Positions 10,494 to 26,400 are shown, counted from the stretch's first letter. The stretch is DNA of 64,000 nt from Thuidium tamariscinum (GCA_947034885.2 OX344749.2:30085501-30149500), one strand, 5' to 3'. Notes: generated from the letters alone by a model not told the origin. Made by a program: numbers and translations.

Positions 10494-12878
10494 AGTTTCT
10501 TCCCAATGCCTCATTGTCATTGGATTCCGAAAACCACAGCATCGTGTTCCGATTCCGAGTTGGCGTTTACTTCTTACAATAGTAGTCGGAGTAGTTTATA
10601 TCATGCCCGCGTACTTTTGGTGCATTTTTGGAGGGATTTTCTTAGCTGCATTGGAATCATCACTCAAGTTTCAGTGTGCTTTCCAATGCTTTTGCTTGGT
10701 AATTACTCGGCAGATAGTTACAAACTTGGATTAGGGATTCAGGTGGCTTTCAATTTTGTAATCAAGTTTTGTGCAACTGCAGTTGCATTATAATAGTAAA
10801 AATCTATATCTTTGTCACAAAATTCTCTTGCCAATGTCAATTTGGGGTTCAAGGCTTAAGCTGTGACTTTCAGAATGTATGAAGGAATGTACAGTGCATA
10901 CATGTTTGTGTACATAAGAGACCAATGAACGTCCACCACGTTGTGTCTAAATCAGGATTCACCAGCAACTACGTCTAGTTTATGCGGTTTGGTTCTTAAA
11001 ACAAAATCCCTTTTGTAGAATTAGAAAAAGGTGGAACTCCTCTTTTGTCACTCATTCAAAGAAAGAATTGGAATCCGATGTGCTATGCAAGGCTGAGAAC
11101 ACGTGTATATTTATATTTTAAGTTGTATGTTCTCTTTTATATTAAAAGCAAAAACCTTCTACAATTGTCGTTAGGTGAAGGTCTCAATTTTCTTCATTCA
11201 ATTGCTGAAATTGAATTTCCACGTCATATCCAGAAGGGTCCATGTCAACTCAAGCCAGTCACAAGAAGACATGTGAGCACAACAATTTCAAATGACTTGA
11301 TAAAGCCGAATCTGACCTTACATACATGGCTCAATCTTAACCCTAAAAACAAAGTACTTCTTATTGCTGTATGTATTTGAATGTTACTTTTACAGAAACA
11401 AAACAATTTGTTTTCGTTTTAATATAGATGACTATAGGCATAACAAGAATTAACGCATCCATTCTTGATTTTTTATAATTGAATATTCTATTCACATAAG
11501 TAGAGGTAATTGTTTGTTGATGTGGTGTAGCTTAATATTCTCATTTAGGAATTGAACCAACTTTTTGAATTTTGATTGTCTGCTTGAAGATTGAAAATCT
11601 ACTCTTTATTCATTATTCTTCACTCAATTTAAATTTCTATCAAAAAATCAAAACATGAATATACAATTTAGTGTCCCTTCCTATTTCATTGATAAGAATA
11701 TAAGTAGGGCTAAGTAGTTATTCTTTTAACATTTCATATTTCTATGATATGAATACAAAAAAGCATTGGAATTTTATTATTCCTTCTTGAAGAACAAAAC
11801 ATTCATTCTTCATTAATAAAATGTTGAGTCTTTCTTTTGTAACCACAAGAAATTCTTTTGTATGAATTATTGTTGTTGAATTTTGTTTAATGACAAATAC
11901 TCACAATCATAGGGCTTTAATATAGATGAATATTTCTTTCACAAAGTCACTTATTTTTTTCATTTAAAAGGTTGAAAATTTTCTTACAAGGAAAATAAAA
12001 TCTATACTCCTTGCACTTTTACATCACTTAAATTTTATTTAGTATAATTATAACTTCAAAAACAACTTAATTTTCTATTTCTTGTCAATGCACCCAAATA
12101 TGGTAGTTAGGACACTTTGGAGGATATTCTATTCATAGAGCTTTAGGGATGACTAAATTCACTTGGATTACTTTTTTAATGTCATTGACGAATATAATTG
12201 CATGAAAATAAATTTTGTTATGATCATACTAACTTGGCGGTTGAGCTCAAGTGGCAAAGCAATCTAGTAGACCAAACGAGTGTTGGCTCCTTGGACTTGA
12301 AATATATTTGATGTTCTATACTCATTTGGTTTAGGATTTTGTATTTTAAAATGACAAAGTAATTTACATTGCATAAGTGAGGTTTTAGAATCTTCTACTA
12401 TGCACAAAATTTTTGCTTTCTGTTTCCTCCTATATAACTATGAATATTATATTTATATATTTGTTTTGGCTAATTCATGCCACCATATTTTTCTAAGTTC
12501 TCCATCCAATTTGACAAATTGGCAAGTAGATGTAATTTTTTTTTCACTTTGTAACTTAGAATGACCTAATTTTGGATTCATGATTTCTATTCATGCGGAA
12601 ACACATTTCTTTTTCTAATTTTCCTCATGAAAGGTTTTAGAAACTTTTTTGAACAAAGAATTGTTAAAAAAAATTTGAATTTCATCATCTTCAAGATTTT
12701 TTTGAAATAAATACAAGACAAACCTTTATATATAGTAGCTGCAACAGCTATCCTAAATCTTTGTACATTTGAAGTGGGTTTTTTACCTCCTACAATCTTA
12801 CTTGTATAATATTTTCTTGTCTTGGATCATCTCTCTCCAAATATTTAGTACTTCTTAAGCTAAGTTAGTAGAGACTTA
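10494..12878. other. Gene-free AT-rich interior of element B, left of insertion C
   Basis: Only short frames without recognisable domains are present (for example 10506-10793 and 11045-11380). AT content rises sharply after about 11400. The sequence continues at 41812 on the far side of element C; TTA at 12876-12878 is the left target duplication of C. Confidence 0.5.
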
Positions 12879-13110
12879 CACTACTAGAAAAAATGTGTCC
12901 AAATTAACAAAAATTTAACAAAAAAGTGTTGATTTTTTTTGTTAATTAGGACATGTTGATTTGGACATTGCTCAACCAAAAACTGTTGATTTGGACGACT
13001 AATTTCACACTTTTCTGTTCTTCTTTAACATGAAAGTGTTCATTTTGTTGTCCATTTTTACACGTTCATGTTGATCATTCACAAAAAAATGTTGATTTGG
13101 ATGACAAGTT
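12879..13110. repeat. Left terminus and subterminal GTTGATTTGG array of element C
   Basis: After the terminal repeat, GTTGATTT, GTTGATTTGGAC and GTTGATCA-type words recur five or more times. The same words, inverted or direct, occupy about 41660-41811. These are the expected binding sites for the element's own TnpA-like protein. Confidence 0.75.
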
Positions 13111-16100
13111 TGACAACAAGTTTTTACTCCTACCAAAGTTCCAAATGGGAATTCTACTCTACTGAACTAGATTTATTTGCAGTGCAGACATGTTGTAATT
13201 CAAAACATTACAATTGCATCAATCAGTGAGAAGGTGCAAGCTCTACAGAGCATTGGATAAGGAGAATTGGCACTTATACACTCATAACTTTACTCCAAAT
13301 GGTAGCACTTGCATTTGAAGAAGCTGTTTCATCTTGGAAACAATAAACTTCCTCACAATCGTTCATTTTCATTTCTTCTAACAATGTATACATAACTTCT
13401 CACTGGACTCCCTACTAATTTTGCAAAATACTGGACCCAAAACACGTTCAACATTTTCACTTTATTTTTTTGAATGATGCATACATCTTGCATTTGTAAT
13501 CCAACTCCTCTGTACACTTGCTTCCATAAAATGCAGTTCTCATGGAACACAAAGAAGTAGCGTTACTCAACCTGCACACATATGACATATCACATGCAAA
13601 ATCATTTCGCTTTTAGTTCCTCGATGTTACTGTAACCAATACTACCTACTTCTAAAAAATTCATTGCAACTGCATACGTTAAAGCAGCTGACAATGTCCT
13701 CTTAAAAGTACAATATGTCAGTATACAATGGACTATGTAGGAGTACTCAGGACTCAGCACTTCTTCCTCCGACATGAAAGAACGAATATTTCGTTAAACT
13801 GGCGGTATGCTACAAGCTTGGCATTTTCAGGTTGAGACCATGTAATCTAAACTGTATACCGCTCCTACATTTTAAGACTTTGAAGTCTGAAATCCATACT
13901 TGTCCTAGAAAATGAATGGAAAACGGCATATGATTACCGCCAATTCAATGAAATATCTGTTAATGACACTAGGTTCTTCGACTACATAGGGTTCTACAGG
14001 GTACTCACATCAGGTTCATTTAATTATTTCATTTCTACAAATGAAGAACATCTGAAGAAAAAACATGGAAGTCATGAACTTCCTCGAATCATGTGGCTAC
14101 TAGTACTTAATCCCAAAGATGCAGAATAACATCTAATAAGGCAAAAGACATTACTGCAATGTACGCAAGCTCTAGGATACCACCAACGAAAAACAAATAA
14201 CCACTACGCCCCCACAACAAAACAACTCCAAGAATGAAAATCTTGGAAACTGGACTTACCTATCTCCTCCCCTTCTTCTCGTTTGTCCTGTTCAACAGAG
14301 TAACGTCTACTTCAGCAGTTCCGCTTCCTCAATACATGACCGTACTTCTTCTCTGCCTACTCTCCTAGACATGCAGTGCAAGAATCTGTGCACGCCATTT
14401 CTTGTCTCTGCAATTCAATGTCCACTTCCGCTGCCTTATATTTGTATTAATGATTTCTTCTGCGTTGGATTCATTCACATGTCTCATTTCACCTGTGCAT
14501 CGTTTGAAACTTGCAAGGGCCCCACACTACACTGCAAGCTCTACTACAAAGCTAAAGAAACTAATATGGGATTTACAACGCCAAATAGTTGTAAGAACCA
14601 TACCTGACAACAGTTATGTCTGCTATCTTAGAAGTAGTCTAACTGCACGTATTCCGTGAGTGCATGTAAAACTTCCACATGCTGTTCGCAATTTCGTGTA
14701 CAGCGAAGGTTGAACTCATTCCTAAACAAGAGACTTCCTGCATTTCATCCATCATGCTGCCGTTAGCAATTCAGTTCTTTCAACCCTCACATAGTGACTC
14801 ATATCATAGTTCTCGTGGCTTCAGATGTTCCATACATTTAGAACACTACGAAGAACTCACTTCCAACTGTAGAATTTTTGGAACGCACTTCTATAATAAG
14901 AAGTAGATATCCTCTCCCACTAGAACGATTCACACGGGCGACCGAAAGCAAGGACTCATGGAAAAACTTACTCACAAATGCATACAGTAGTAAAATTTCT
15001 TCTTCTCAGAACATGACTCACCTCTGTACATAAACATTCCCTCTACAAGAATATAGGTACTGCCAAACCTCTTGAACTGCCGCAGTGGCTCCAGTATTTG
15101 GTAAACCTTACAACATACGGCTCCCTGTGCGGCTCAAAATGGTTCACTTCTTCCAGTCCTCTCCGACATTTCCATTTTGCATTCGAAGCATTTCAGCTGT
15201 GAACCCAACCTGGAGCAACCACAGCAGTGACAGCGCTTACTCTTCATTTCAGTACTACTTCTTTGCTGGCATAAATAATGACGGAATTCTACTATCACAT
15301 TCAAAGTGATGGTCCATTCATTGACATAGTCTGAGACAACACTGCGAATCTATCACAACAATCCACGCCATCCTAGGTCTCTTTCTTCGCATCGGTGTTT
15401 AATTCGAGAACTCTGTTTTCAATGTATTCATTGGAGCACCACACTCACATTCGCTATGCACCTTACTACCATGAAATTCTGCATTCAAGCTCATACAAGA
15501 CAGAAAGCATTTGCACCACAACTTTTACCCATTGCAGTTTCAATTCGTCAGAACTTCTTCATGTCTTCTCTTTCATCACCTGCGTACCGATCACCAGCAT
15601 CATTTTAAGCTTGTTTTCAATGTCGACCTCACAGACACTGACAACAGTGAATCAGAATCAGCGCACAGTCTGAGAAAAAATGTTTGAAATATAATTTGAA
15701 AAGATGCCGGACAAATATAATTCAAGTAACCACAATTACTCAACAATCGTTTCCACTTTCAGCAGATTCCTTAGAACAGACAGGCCTTCACGTTCCGAAA
15801 AGAAAAATAATTCTCCTGCACCTTTACGTACTGTACACACGCCTATTGTTGATTGCTTGATGTCATCCTTGGCATCAAGGAACCCTCCGCGCTCTATTCG
15901 GTACTGCCGCAGGGATTACCTGTGAATTCCCTAATTCATTTGCTTCGCATGCCAAGTAATTTTGATTATCACAAGAATGCCTACACTCTCTGAACACTGA
16001 AGGACTTCGATTTAGTGAGTTCGATGATAATAGGGGGACACGACACTTCTTCATACTCGACTAACGTAATCGTCTTTGATCGACTATATGCACGATTAAA

Positions 16101-19100
16101 AATCTCAAAATATACGGAGAGCTCACTCTGTTGGTCAACACGCTACCAAGAAAACAAAAAGAAACAACAATGCATTCTAAGCAAACCATTCTCTGAAATC
16201 AAAATCTGACAATTCTTTGTGCTGTTGCTCTAGGAAGTGAAACTATCCTTTCCACATACTCTCTTCAGAATAGGTAACGCAGGCACGTGTCTCTTCATTT
16301 CCTTTATGAGGTGCCCGCCGGATCTCATAGTCAGCGTGAATCTGCAATAGTCAGCCTCCTTAAGCATATCACTTAATTCGTTTCATAATCCAATTTCAAC
16401 TGCAAATCCAAACTGTAATTCTGTTCAATTAAAACGTTCATGACTTCAATGACTAAAAGCAGAAAATGATGGACAGCTACATTTCTCGTATGCTTCGTAC
16501 ATGCACACGAAGACTCTTTGTAGTTGAATTCTGCTTCCCCAATCACAGCTAAATCATCGGAATTGCTAAGGACGGTAAGGAACAACAACAATCACTAGGG
16601 TCCTCCCCGACATGAAATTCAGTTGAATTTCAAATGCTGAGAACAAACTGACAGGGTCAACAACTACCTACCGATCTATAGGTCGGCGAAGTTGCTGCTC
16701 CCTCTCGTCACTTGTGTCCTCTTCCTACACTGAAGAGAAGGTGGTACTCATCCTGGAGAGACGAAGCGCCCCAGTCGCATTACGTCATTATCAAAGAAAT
16801 AGCTGAACGTCAACTCAGAGACTGCAGGCATGTTCATGAACCAAGAAATCGAACCACAACTCCCAACTTACGCACCAATTCCAACTTCAATTCATTGACA
16901 ACTACATAAGTTCTGTAGACAGCTTCTACATTTTATCAGCACAGTGGCAGTAAGGGACTGATTAAGTTTTCTAGTTACGAAAACATATAATGCTCGAGAA
17001 CTTCAAGACCCGTACATCTCACCTACGTCTGCTCCCAAGTGCTTTAGTGCATGTCTTCACATTCCTCCAGATACGCCTGCAGCAGGACACTACTTTCATT
17101 CCCGATGTCCTTTGATCTGGCTACATTGGCAAGCCATCCAAAAGCGTTTATAATTTCCTGTACTCCACTATCAAACCTCTGTATGTGAGAGACAGAGAAT
17201 GGGCAAAAGCTATAAGATTTGAATCAACGCAATCGACTTCCTTCAGAACTTCGCCGACCTGTTAGAGTCGGCCGGTGCCTTCTTGAAAAACATTTTCTCT
17301 GTTCGTTCCGAACACCCTCTCCTGTTCCTCTAAAAGCCCAATCTCAGGCAACATACTCATGACCCCGTAATCATATTTCACTGCACGTCCACGCCACAGG
17401 AACTGACCACACTCTACGATTCGCAAGAAACAGTACAAAACGAAACACAATCAAGCAAGGAACAGAATAGCAACCGTCAACATCTACAATACTCTTCTCA
17501 GATCGAAATATCAGAGGAGGCCGGATGATGCTGTTAATGGCGTCCTATTTTCCATCTTTCTAGCATTGCCACAAACAGATGCCCCAAATGGACGTGACAT
17601 ATTCAGTGAAATCTTCCTACCACATAACGAAGGCTCTGTTTCTGTATGGAACACCTCAACACACTGCATGTATGTTTTATACAAAAAAAAGAAAAAATTA
17701 ATTAACTAAGCAAATTCCGAAGTCATCCACTTCCCAGTATCAAGATCCCTACAAGACTCCATGAAACATTGCAGTCCGTCAACATCTGCAAAAACAGAAC
17801 TCCAGGACTTCCACAACACCACATGGGATGCGTGCTACATATTGTTTTGAAAAACTGTAGAATACTTGTCTCTCACCGTGGTTTCTCTGCGACACTCCTG
17901 AAGAATATCAGAAAAAGTGAAGAACATTTCACTAGGGCACTCAGTTCTTTACTCGTTCAATGTCACTCTCCTGTGATTTACACAGTGCTAGACGCATCTT
18001 CCTGTTCATGCAGTCCTTCCCCTGTGGTCTTCCTTCATGAACCGCATTCGTCAGACTCAGAATTAGCAACTTGTTTGCATCATAAGAACATGCCCTACTT
18101 TCTTGTTCCTCTAGAATTTAAGAAGTTCGTTTCCAGAAATGCCTATCCAGTGACTATCATTGGAAGTATGACATGAAGTTTCAAACAAACATAATTGGAA
18201 TTTCAGACAATGTAGGTGCTCCATAGAACATCACCACACCGTGCATACTGCTCAGTTCGCGCATTATTATAATCCTTATCAGAGGCGTCTATGGAGTCAA
18301 CATTTTTGGCCCACTTCGTCCACGCTCTCCACCTGTGAACTCCGATCTGACGCCCCTGCCGTCATCTCCGCAGTGCCGGTCTGAACTACAGCTGCACACG
18401 TGCTTCCTGCACTCTGTTTCCAAAAGCATCGAATATTTTTCGTCATGCCGATTGTGATGGGAATGAACGGGAATCTATAACTACCTCACTTTTTTGGTGA
18501 CTCCATCTTCTTCCCTACACATAGGGCGAACACTTCATGAGAACACTTCGATGTCAAACAAAAAACGCTGCGACTGACACTGACATTTTGTTTCCACCGC
18601 CACTACGGAATTTAAAAAAAATCTTGGAAATGGAAACATTACTCAGTACAACAACTTCTGGATTAAAGATTACTGTTCCTGGAAACTGAATTCCCTTGCG
18701 GTAAACTTTGCTTTCAGTTCAATTTGACCAAACTGAAGACTACAAACTTCTAAGACACTACTATTACCCGTTCAACTCATGAAGTCCATCAACCACATAG
18801 TGCCACCACAGAAACAGAATTTACTGGCATTCCCTACCTATAGTACATTAGTACCGAAATTACATTGCATGTGAAAGTACATTAGCCACAACTCACTTCA
18901 CAAGTATTTTTCATATAAAACCATTTCTACCGATTTTCTTATTAATTCACTTATAACGACTTCAGAATGCACTCCACTCTTCTACAGCTCATGATACAAT
19001 ACTGTCTGCACTTTGGACCCTGACTCTCTCACTTCTTGGCCGACTCTCAAATATGCCCCTCGCCCCCTAGAAAAAAGATTAATACAATGATTTTCGCTGC

Positions 19101-20403
19101 ATTTCAGTGCTTGCTCCTCCAGAAAACTCATTGCAGTAGCGACCCTGTCGTCCATACTTTCGTGCCGTGATCGGTCAATTAATCGTCCACAGTTAGTGTC
19201 CTTCGGCACTCCAAATTGGTCTCGCACTACCCTACATCAGGTCATCACTTACCACTATTTTGAGCTTCACTTCCTACCCTTCGAACAAAGATAAACTAAC
19301 TAGAATACAAAGGAGAATAACTTCAGACGAAGATAACTCAAATGAAAACTTCAACACTCTATGTAATGAACATGGGAACCACAACATAATGAAGTAATAT
19401 ACTTGGAAACAGAAATTCATCTGAAAGGCTTCTTTTCCTCTTACCGGCTAAATCTCTGATAAGCACCCCTCCCATTCCGATAACCGACATTGGCTTCAAT
19501 GTGCACTTCGACATTCAGAACGACGGCTTCATCTGTACACTGCACTTCTAATCGCCAAAGAGAGATAGTACGACACAGAAGGCTTCCATGGAATTCCTAG
19601 AACTCTCTGGAAACAGGTACAATTCCTTGCTACTCATCTACTGTAATATGTTAGGAAACAGCCACACAAATAAATAGACAATCACATCACAAATAAGGTG
19701 CTCGGCATACTCTGGCATCCGAATTTCGGTATAGAAGAATTTCTGGCTACCACTGTACAAAACCTAAAACAGTATGGCACTTCAATTCAAGCATACAGTG
19801 GAAACTGAAATCAGAAATTATAAGTCGACCAAGCCCATTCTTCTCTGACCATGATTCGTTCTTCATCTAGCACAGAAACTGAACATACATTTCCACAATG
19901 CACTCCTAGTCTACTTCCTGGACTGGTAGTAATCCACCATTTCATGAATACGAGAAAGAAACAACCCGTATGAAAACATACCAACTTCTCATTGCAAGCA
20001 CAGTTGAACATGAGGAAACACTTCATTATCCACATAAGAAAATGTCATATGCACCTTAGCACATGTGTTCTTGTACTGCTCTGCAGACATTTTCCTTACC
20101 AGGAGGCACTAGCTCACGTAGTAAACTGACAGTTCGACCACATCATACTTCGTTTTTCAGCTATTTTCATAGTGAAACCTCACTCCATTCCCTCAAAAAG
20201 CCTGATATCGACACAGTCGAAAGGCAAAGCAAGATGACATTACAACAAATCGTCCGAAACAACGACCACTTCACTCAGCACACTAACAGTATTTTCAAAA
20301 CAGACTTTTGCTTCCACACATAAAACTAGTCATAACTATGAAGACATCAAAATGCTCAACACATGACGTTCGCTAGGTGCAGCTCTTTCCTTCGTTCAAC
20401 ACT
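13111..20403 (-). other. Downstream part of the TnpA-side transcription unit; no firm gene
   Basis: Many short frames occur on both strands, but none shows a domain. The plus strand is C-rich relative to G, as expected if the minus strand is the sense strand of long introns or 3' sequence. The best candidate exon is 18982-19236 on the minus strand: it follows a plausible acceptor (GATGTAG), reads about 84 codons with a charged helical composition and ends TAG. I could not connect it in phase to the gene at 20404-26492, so it is not called. Confidence 0.35.
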
Positions 20404-23400
20404 TCAGCGACGTCCACTGCCACCGACGCTGCGCCTTTCAGGAACACGTTCTCGCTCTTTTTCTTTCGCCCCCGACTTATTCATGAATGATCTCCCATCA
20501 CAAGCACCCTGCTTGCATTTCTCTCAACATCAACTTCATACAAGACACTTCCACCTCATGTCTTCATCAAAAACTACCATCAGAAGAACAGGGTGAAACA
20601 TTGGGAATTAGAAATTATTTCCTTCACGCAGCATTCGTATAAAATCACTACGGTAGAGCTTCAATATACCTGGCTTCCGACGTCGTCATCTGCTCCACTA
20701 CCTCCGGAATGTAGAGGCAAAGGCTTCTTACATGACTGAATGCCTACATTGCTTCTCATAGTTTTCAGTTCCTCTTCCAGTTGGGCTATGTACTCGTCCT
20801 TTGATATGGTCTCCTTCACGCGACGACTTTCACTGTCTCTCATTACCTTGTTTTCTTCGATTTGCCTTCGAAACAAAGCCTCCTTCGTCTTGATTACCAT
20901 GAATCCATAAAAAGAATTTCAGTTTTCGAACATGTACAGAGAAAGAATTGAATGAAGAGTATGTTGCTGTTACAATATACGGCATGCCATCCAGAACTAC
21001 ATAAAGCACGTCCGTTATGTTAGAACCAAATTCAATGGCCTAAAAAATGGTACATCATATACTGGAAATGCTGAAATGCACGAGCGAGTGCAACAAGTGA
21101 ATAGAAACTGCCACATAATACTACAATTCCTTAACATATTGTCAACATGGTAAAAATGGGCTCCTACATGACCTCCTCGCTAAATTCAGAAGATATTATC
21201 GGTGTCTTCTTCACTTTTTTTGTTGTTGCTTCAATCATGGGAAAGACATGGTGCTGCGTTTTCCTTTGTTGATTTCCTGAGACCTTCTTAAAAATTCTTA
21301 AATCATCCGCACAAAAAATACTCCACGTGACAACACTGCGCTGTAATTAAATTGAACTTCAGTGACTTCAAAGCACACGGACCAAAACCACTGCGACATG
21401 TTCTTAGTTTTTCTTCGACAACATGGCACTGCTAATTCTCTGCGAACAATACCTGACTCGATGATTTCTCGGGCGAATACTGCTTGCCATCATCATCTTC
21501 GTCAAAGCCGGAGAGCCGTAATTGTGACTGGCATGACTTGAAGTTCTTCTCCAATACATTTAAGTCGACGTCTGAACTACCTTCTCGAAATCGTCTGCGC
21601 TCTGGGGACGTCCCTGATTTAGACTTACCATAACCTTTGTCACGTTGAATTTCTGTGGCCACTTCTTCCGGGTCTGGTGACCTCTGAAGCAAATCCCGCA
21701 AGCGTTATCGTACTCCCTCTTCACCTAATGCACCAGTCCTCCCAAATGTTCTTCAACATGCATTGGCGTAACGTCCATGTTCTGTTCTCCTCTCTCTCTG
21801 CTTACTGGCAGCCAGTTTCTCCAATCGCTTCCAAACGTCTTCATTGAAATAAGATGGACGCTTACCACCCTTATTAATAAAATCTATGAGATCTGTCCTC
21901 CTCCTAGTGACTGCCTTCCCCATGAAGCCTCTCAAGTAGTTTTCGTTCAAATCTCCAGAGTATTCAAAGCGTTCATTTAAACGGTCTTTGAAAACGCATA
22001 TGTCTCCATGAGCTTGCTTCCTGATGTCGGTGCATGATGCATCTAAACCCGCCGCCAATTTGTTAATTTCAGATATCCACGCTGGTCTTCCTGGTCCATA
22101 AGGACGTCCTTCAAAGTCGACAGTCACGTAGAACGGTTTGCATCCTTCTTTTTGACGTTGCATTTTCTGAGATTCTCTGACAGACTGGTTATGCCGCCTT
22201 GATTTTCTATCCAACGAGGACTGCAAAATCAAATCATTTTCCTTGTTCCCATCGTCCACTGCTTTGCCATTTCCACTTCGAACTTCATGTGCTGTACGCA
22301 CCAATGACAGAATCGGTGATCTAGACCTAGAAGACCTTCCATTAGCAATTACCCTCTCCCGACTCTGGCAGGGAGAAGAAGACCTCCTGCTCCTGTAACG
22401 ACTGGGAGAGTAACTGCTGTGCCCACGTCTGACCTCTTCGGTTGCTTGACAACTTCTTCCGTTTGCACCTGAAGAGAAAAAAGGAACTGTATTAATGAAC
22501 TGGTAGTGCGGAGCCCGTCGAATACCTCATGCATTCTGCATTTTTATCCAACAAAACTGATGTGTACTTGGTATGTTTCTGAAGCACTATGTCCTTACCC
22601 TATCCACTGCTACAATTCAATATAGTGAGAGTTCACTTACAAAATGGTTGAAGGAATATTTTCTAACTACTTCGTTTTCATACTCCATTGACCTCAACAT
22701 GCTATACTTGCGCTTCTACCATTGGACGACAACTAGTGCTGAGCAAAAGAATAATAAGGAATGGAATCAATCCTATTGAGATCTAACTATGAGGGCATCA
22801 TTGGAGATTATGTACGAAAGGTCTCCCAGTAGTGAAAATGAGACTTACTTCTCAGTCATAACTATTTTCAAAAATAAATGCTTCCACATGACCATACATA
22901 TACCCTAACGTTCGAGTGAAGCAAGGAAGTGCCTCGCAATGACTCTGCACACAGCGACGAGGAAAATCTTTGACCTCCTTGACAGGACAATTACGATTCC
23001 ATCTAAGCATTCGTTAAAAAACATACAAACAGGAAGAAGGAAAAGACCTGTTCTTGCCTCCCACTCTGCAATGTTAAAGACACTGACCTTCACTATTTCT
23101 TCGGTGGACTGTGCCTCTGGAGTGGCTTTCATCGAAGTCTACGTCCTCGAAGCGTCGAACATCTCTCTGTTCATTTGATGGACTCCATGAACGACTACGT
23201 CTTCTCCAAGTTTCACTGTCTTTGCGTGTGGAGGATCCATGAAGCCGAGTACTGCTACTGATGGAATGGCGTAAAAAAAGATTCTGGCTTCGTTGTTCCT
23301 GGTCCAGAGAATCCTCGGGACGCCTTACCTTCTTCCGGTGATCCTACACAACCAGTTCCCACTTCCGATTACATGGCACATCAAGTTACTTTAATTTGTC

Positions 23401-26400
23401 ATGTTTAACACAGTAAATTCAAGGAACACACATCATTTTCCCAACGATGAAAGGTACAGAATGAAACATGCATCTGTAACATTCATGCAAGAACTTCGGG
23501 TCCTATTACACTGAGATTCAGTCATAGACAACATGGAGTACACTGAAAAACTGCCTTAGTCTATCTTTTAAGACAAAGTTGACCAGGACTTATTTCCAAA
23601 GACACTGTGATGATAGGTACTTCTATAATATATATACGGGAAGGGCCTGCCAAAGTCCGTTTCCTTCTCAAATGAAGACTGTATTTATATGGAGAAACAA
23701 AGGTAATGCAGATGGCCCATTTCAATGCGAGATAGGAACCTCACACTCAATTCCTGACGACAACTCAGAGCCATCATCGAATATCCAGTTAGAAACAATA
23801 AGAAATTCAAAAAAAAAACATTGACGTCCACAATTCTGCTTCATGAACTTCAAAACAAATGGGAGCTTAGAAATTTCTACCGTTTAGTAGTTTGTGCAGA
23901 TCTTAGCACATCAATAAAGAAGAGACACTGAAGACAAGCCGACAATGACAACAGAAATGATTAAAGTGAATCAATAACAACATCTTACAAGATCGTTGCA
24001 TTCCCGGGTAGGTGACGCACAATTCCGATTCAGCATTGGGTTCTTGTTCAGTTGCACGTGCTCCTTGTTTGACGCCTGCTCCTTATCGTTTAAAAAGGGA
24101 ATACCTGACAACTTGCTCTGTTCATTGTTTTTGAAGGTCAATTTCGTTGTCATTGACTTATCAGAATTCATTGCTCTCAATTGTTTAGAAATGCTACTCC
24201 CTATGGATCTTTCATTTACATCTCCTCCTACCTCCTTCTGTACTACTTTGGCCACGGTTCCTGCATGCAATAGTAACGCACTAAATCAAAACTCGTATAT
24301 CAGTGAAGAGTAGAAGCTAATGGGAATTCTGTTACAAGGGCTCCATAGACACTATAACAAACACTTGGCGATAACGTCATAACAAGACTTTTTCATCAAT
24401 TGATACAGTACTGACGGAGCACATGACAATTATCTACTTCCCTTTCCAGATTCATCACCACTTACTACAAACTGCCAATGCCAGCTCCTGAAGTTGTTCT
24501 CAAAGTCATTCAATTGTTCTTAAACAAGACGTCAATTCTGCAAGACCGGGGATTGACAGTGCCATACCATCCCAACTAATTTGAAACCTCATCTTCCTTT
24601 AAATATAGGACCAGAACATTCAGAGGAATTCTCGAAAGAAAAACCCACCTGGTGCCATTTGATTGAGTGGGGTATTCTCATTACAATTTGAAACTTGACA
24701 AGTGGGTTCATGTCTTGTATTGTTCATGAAGACACTGTCGACAAGGTCAATCCCCATGTCCTTCGGGACAGAGCTTGACGTGGGTGCATTTTCGACTGAC
24801 ATAGCTACGCGCCCACACTTCAAAGCGTCTTCGTCCCTCTTGCGACGAAGTTCTTCTACATCTGCCACACAGCTCTGAAAATTTCCGAAAACAGCATCTA
24901 GAACTGCTGGAGGAATTTGTTTGTCCTTTTTTCTCCTCTGCGCATTACCGGACTCATTATTCCGTGCCTTTCGCCGACGATCAACTGCAACGTGACTTCC
25001 TTCCCCTACCTCCGGCTGCTCTCTTAGTTTCTTTGAAGTTATTGTTGCATTTCCTCTGGTTTGTCTTTGCATAGCTGGTCGTCCTCTTTTTTTTTTCAGC
25101 ACACTCTGCGAGGCTTCTTCGTACTCCAAGGATGTCTCCATTACTGATCTGCCTGTCTGCCACACCTGCAGTGACTTGCAGGAGCATACTGAATATTTTA
25201 GGTTTCCACATTGAGATAGAAAAACATAAAATACTTACATTACAGTGTATTTCATTTGACAAAGGCATGAGGAAAGTGGACGTGAGGAGTACTCTCACGG
25301 TTTAGCCGTACCCATGTGCTTTTCTGAACACTGAAGACGGCACTGGTTTCCGAATGAAGGAAAAACTGACATCCCAAAGGTTAGGTGCTAAGCAAGGTCA
25401 TGCATGCATATATATCACGAGCATATTTTCTCGATGGTGTAATTCACTTATACTTCGAAAATTAAAAATACTTCCTGTGTCTACCGAACTTGATCCATCG
25501 ACAAACTTTTATTTTGAATGCACATGCATGAGACAGAAGCAGAAATCCGTCCTCACGTAATGAACATGGCGTCATCATCACCCAGTTCAGAAACTGTGAT
25601 TTCCGTTTCAGAGACCTTGCTATAGTGGTGCATCAAAAAGAAAGTTCGATTCATACATAGCAAAGAAGATGTTATGGGTAGGGTACTAGGTCAGTAATGG
25701 AGAGATACTAAGTAGTACAACCTAAGACTGTTACAGAAACGTCCTCGAAGCCTATTGAAAAACACTTGAGTCACAGAATTCCCCAAAACCACTCACAAAC
25801 AGACCTGGAACCGAATTAGTCCACATTCTTAGTGTAGGAAGAATTTGGACTTGCACCCAATATACCTCACTTCCGACAGTCCGCGTGCCAAGTTGCGAAT
25901 TATAGTACGACTCTTCTTGACGCATATTGCGAAAACATATCCCTGTAATTTGTAAGCGAGAGGATGATGACTTACCCGCTGAACTTTCACTCCGTGGCCT
26001 CCACTGTGTCCTTTTATATTCTTCTTCGCTTTTCTGAGCTGACGTCGCTTGTTTCTGTTGTCGTCCTCGTTTTCGGAGTCACTCTCTTCCGGAGGAAGGT
26101 ACTCTGATGAACTCGGTGTTCCACTATCTTCTGAATGGCTGCTTGAAATACTAGCGCTCAAGTACGATTGCTTCTTGGTTTCAATTTCGTCAGTGTAGTT
26201 CATTGGCAACAAATCACTCCGACCTTGCACTTTCACTGCATCGCATTGACAGAAGTTCTCCTCAGAGTCACTAGAGAGTAAGAGAAGCACCTGAAGTGCC
26301 GATGTGTTTTCCGGAGTATCTTCTCCACCAACACTTCTCAGAGACTCTCCTGTTGCACCACTGCTCTCGCTATGAAGGTGGATGAAATTCCTCTGTAATT

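Noticed and set aside
12235..12330. Possible tRNA-derived SINE (GGTTGAGCTCAAGTGGCAAAGC-like segment)
   Set aside because: It resembles a polymerase III A box, but no B box at the right distance, no 3' tail and no target duplication could be identified.
17769..18176. Plus-strand frame of 135 codons in element C
   Set aside because: It runs against the inferred transcription direction of this half of the element, has no domain and has no splice context.
18982..19236. Minus-strand exon of the TnpA-like gene
   Set aside because: A plausible acceptor and open frame exist, but the preceding exon ends with its own stop at 20404 and no in-phase connection was found.
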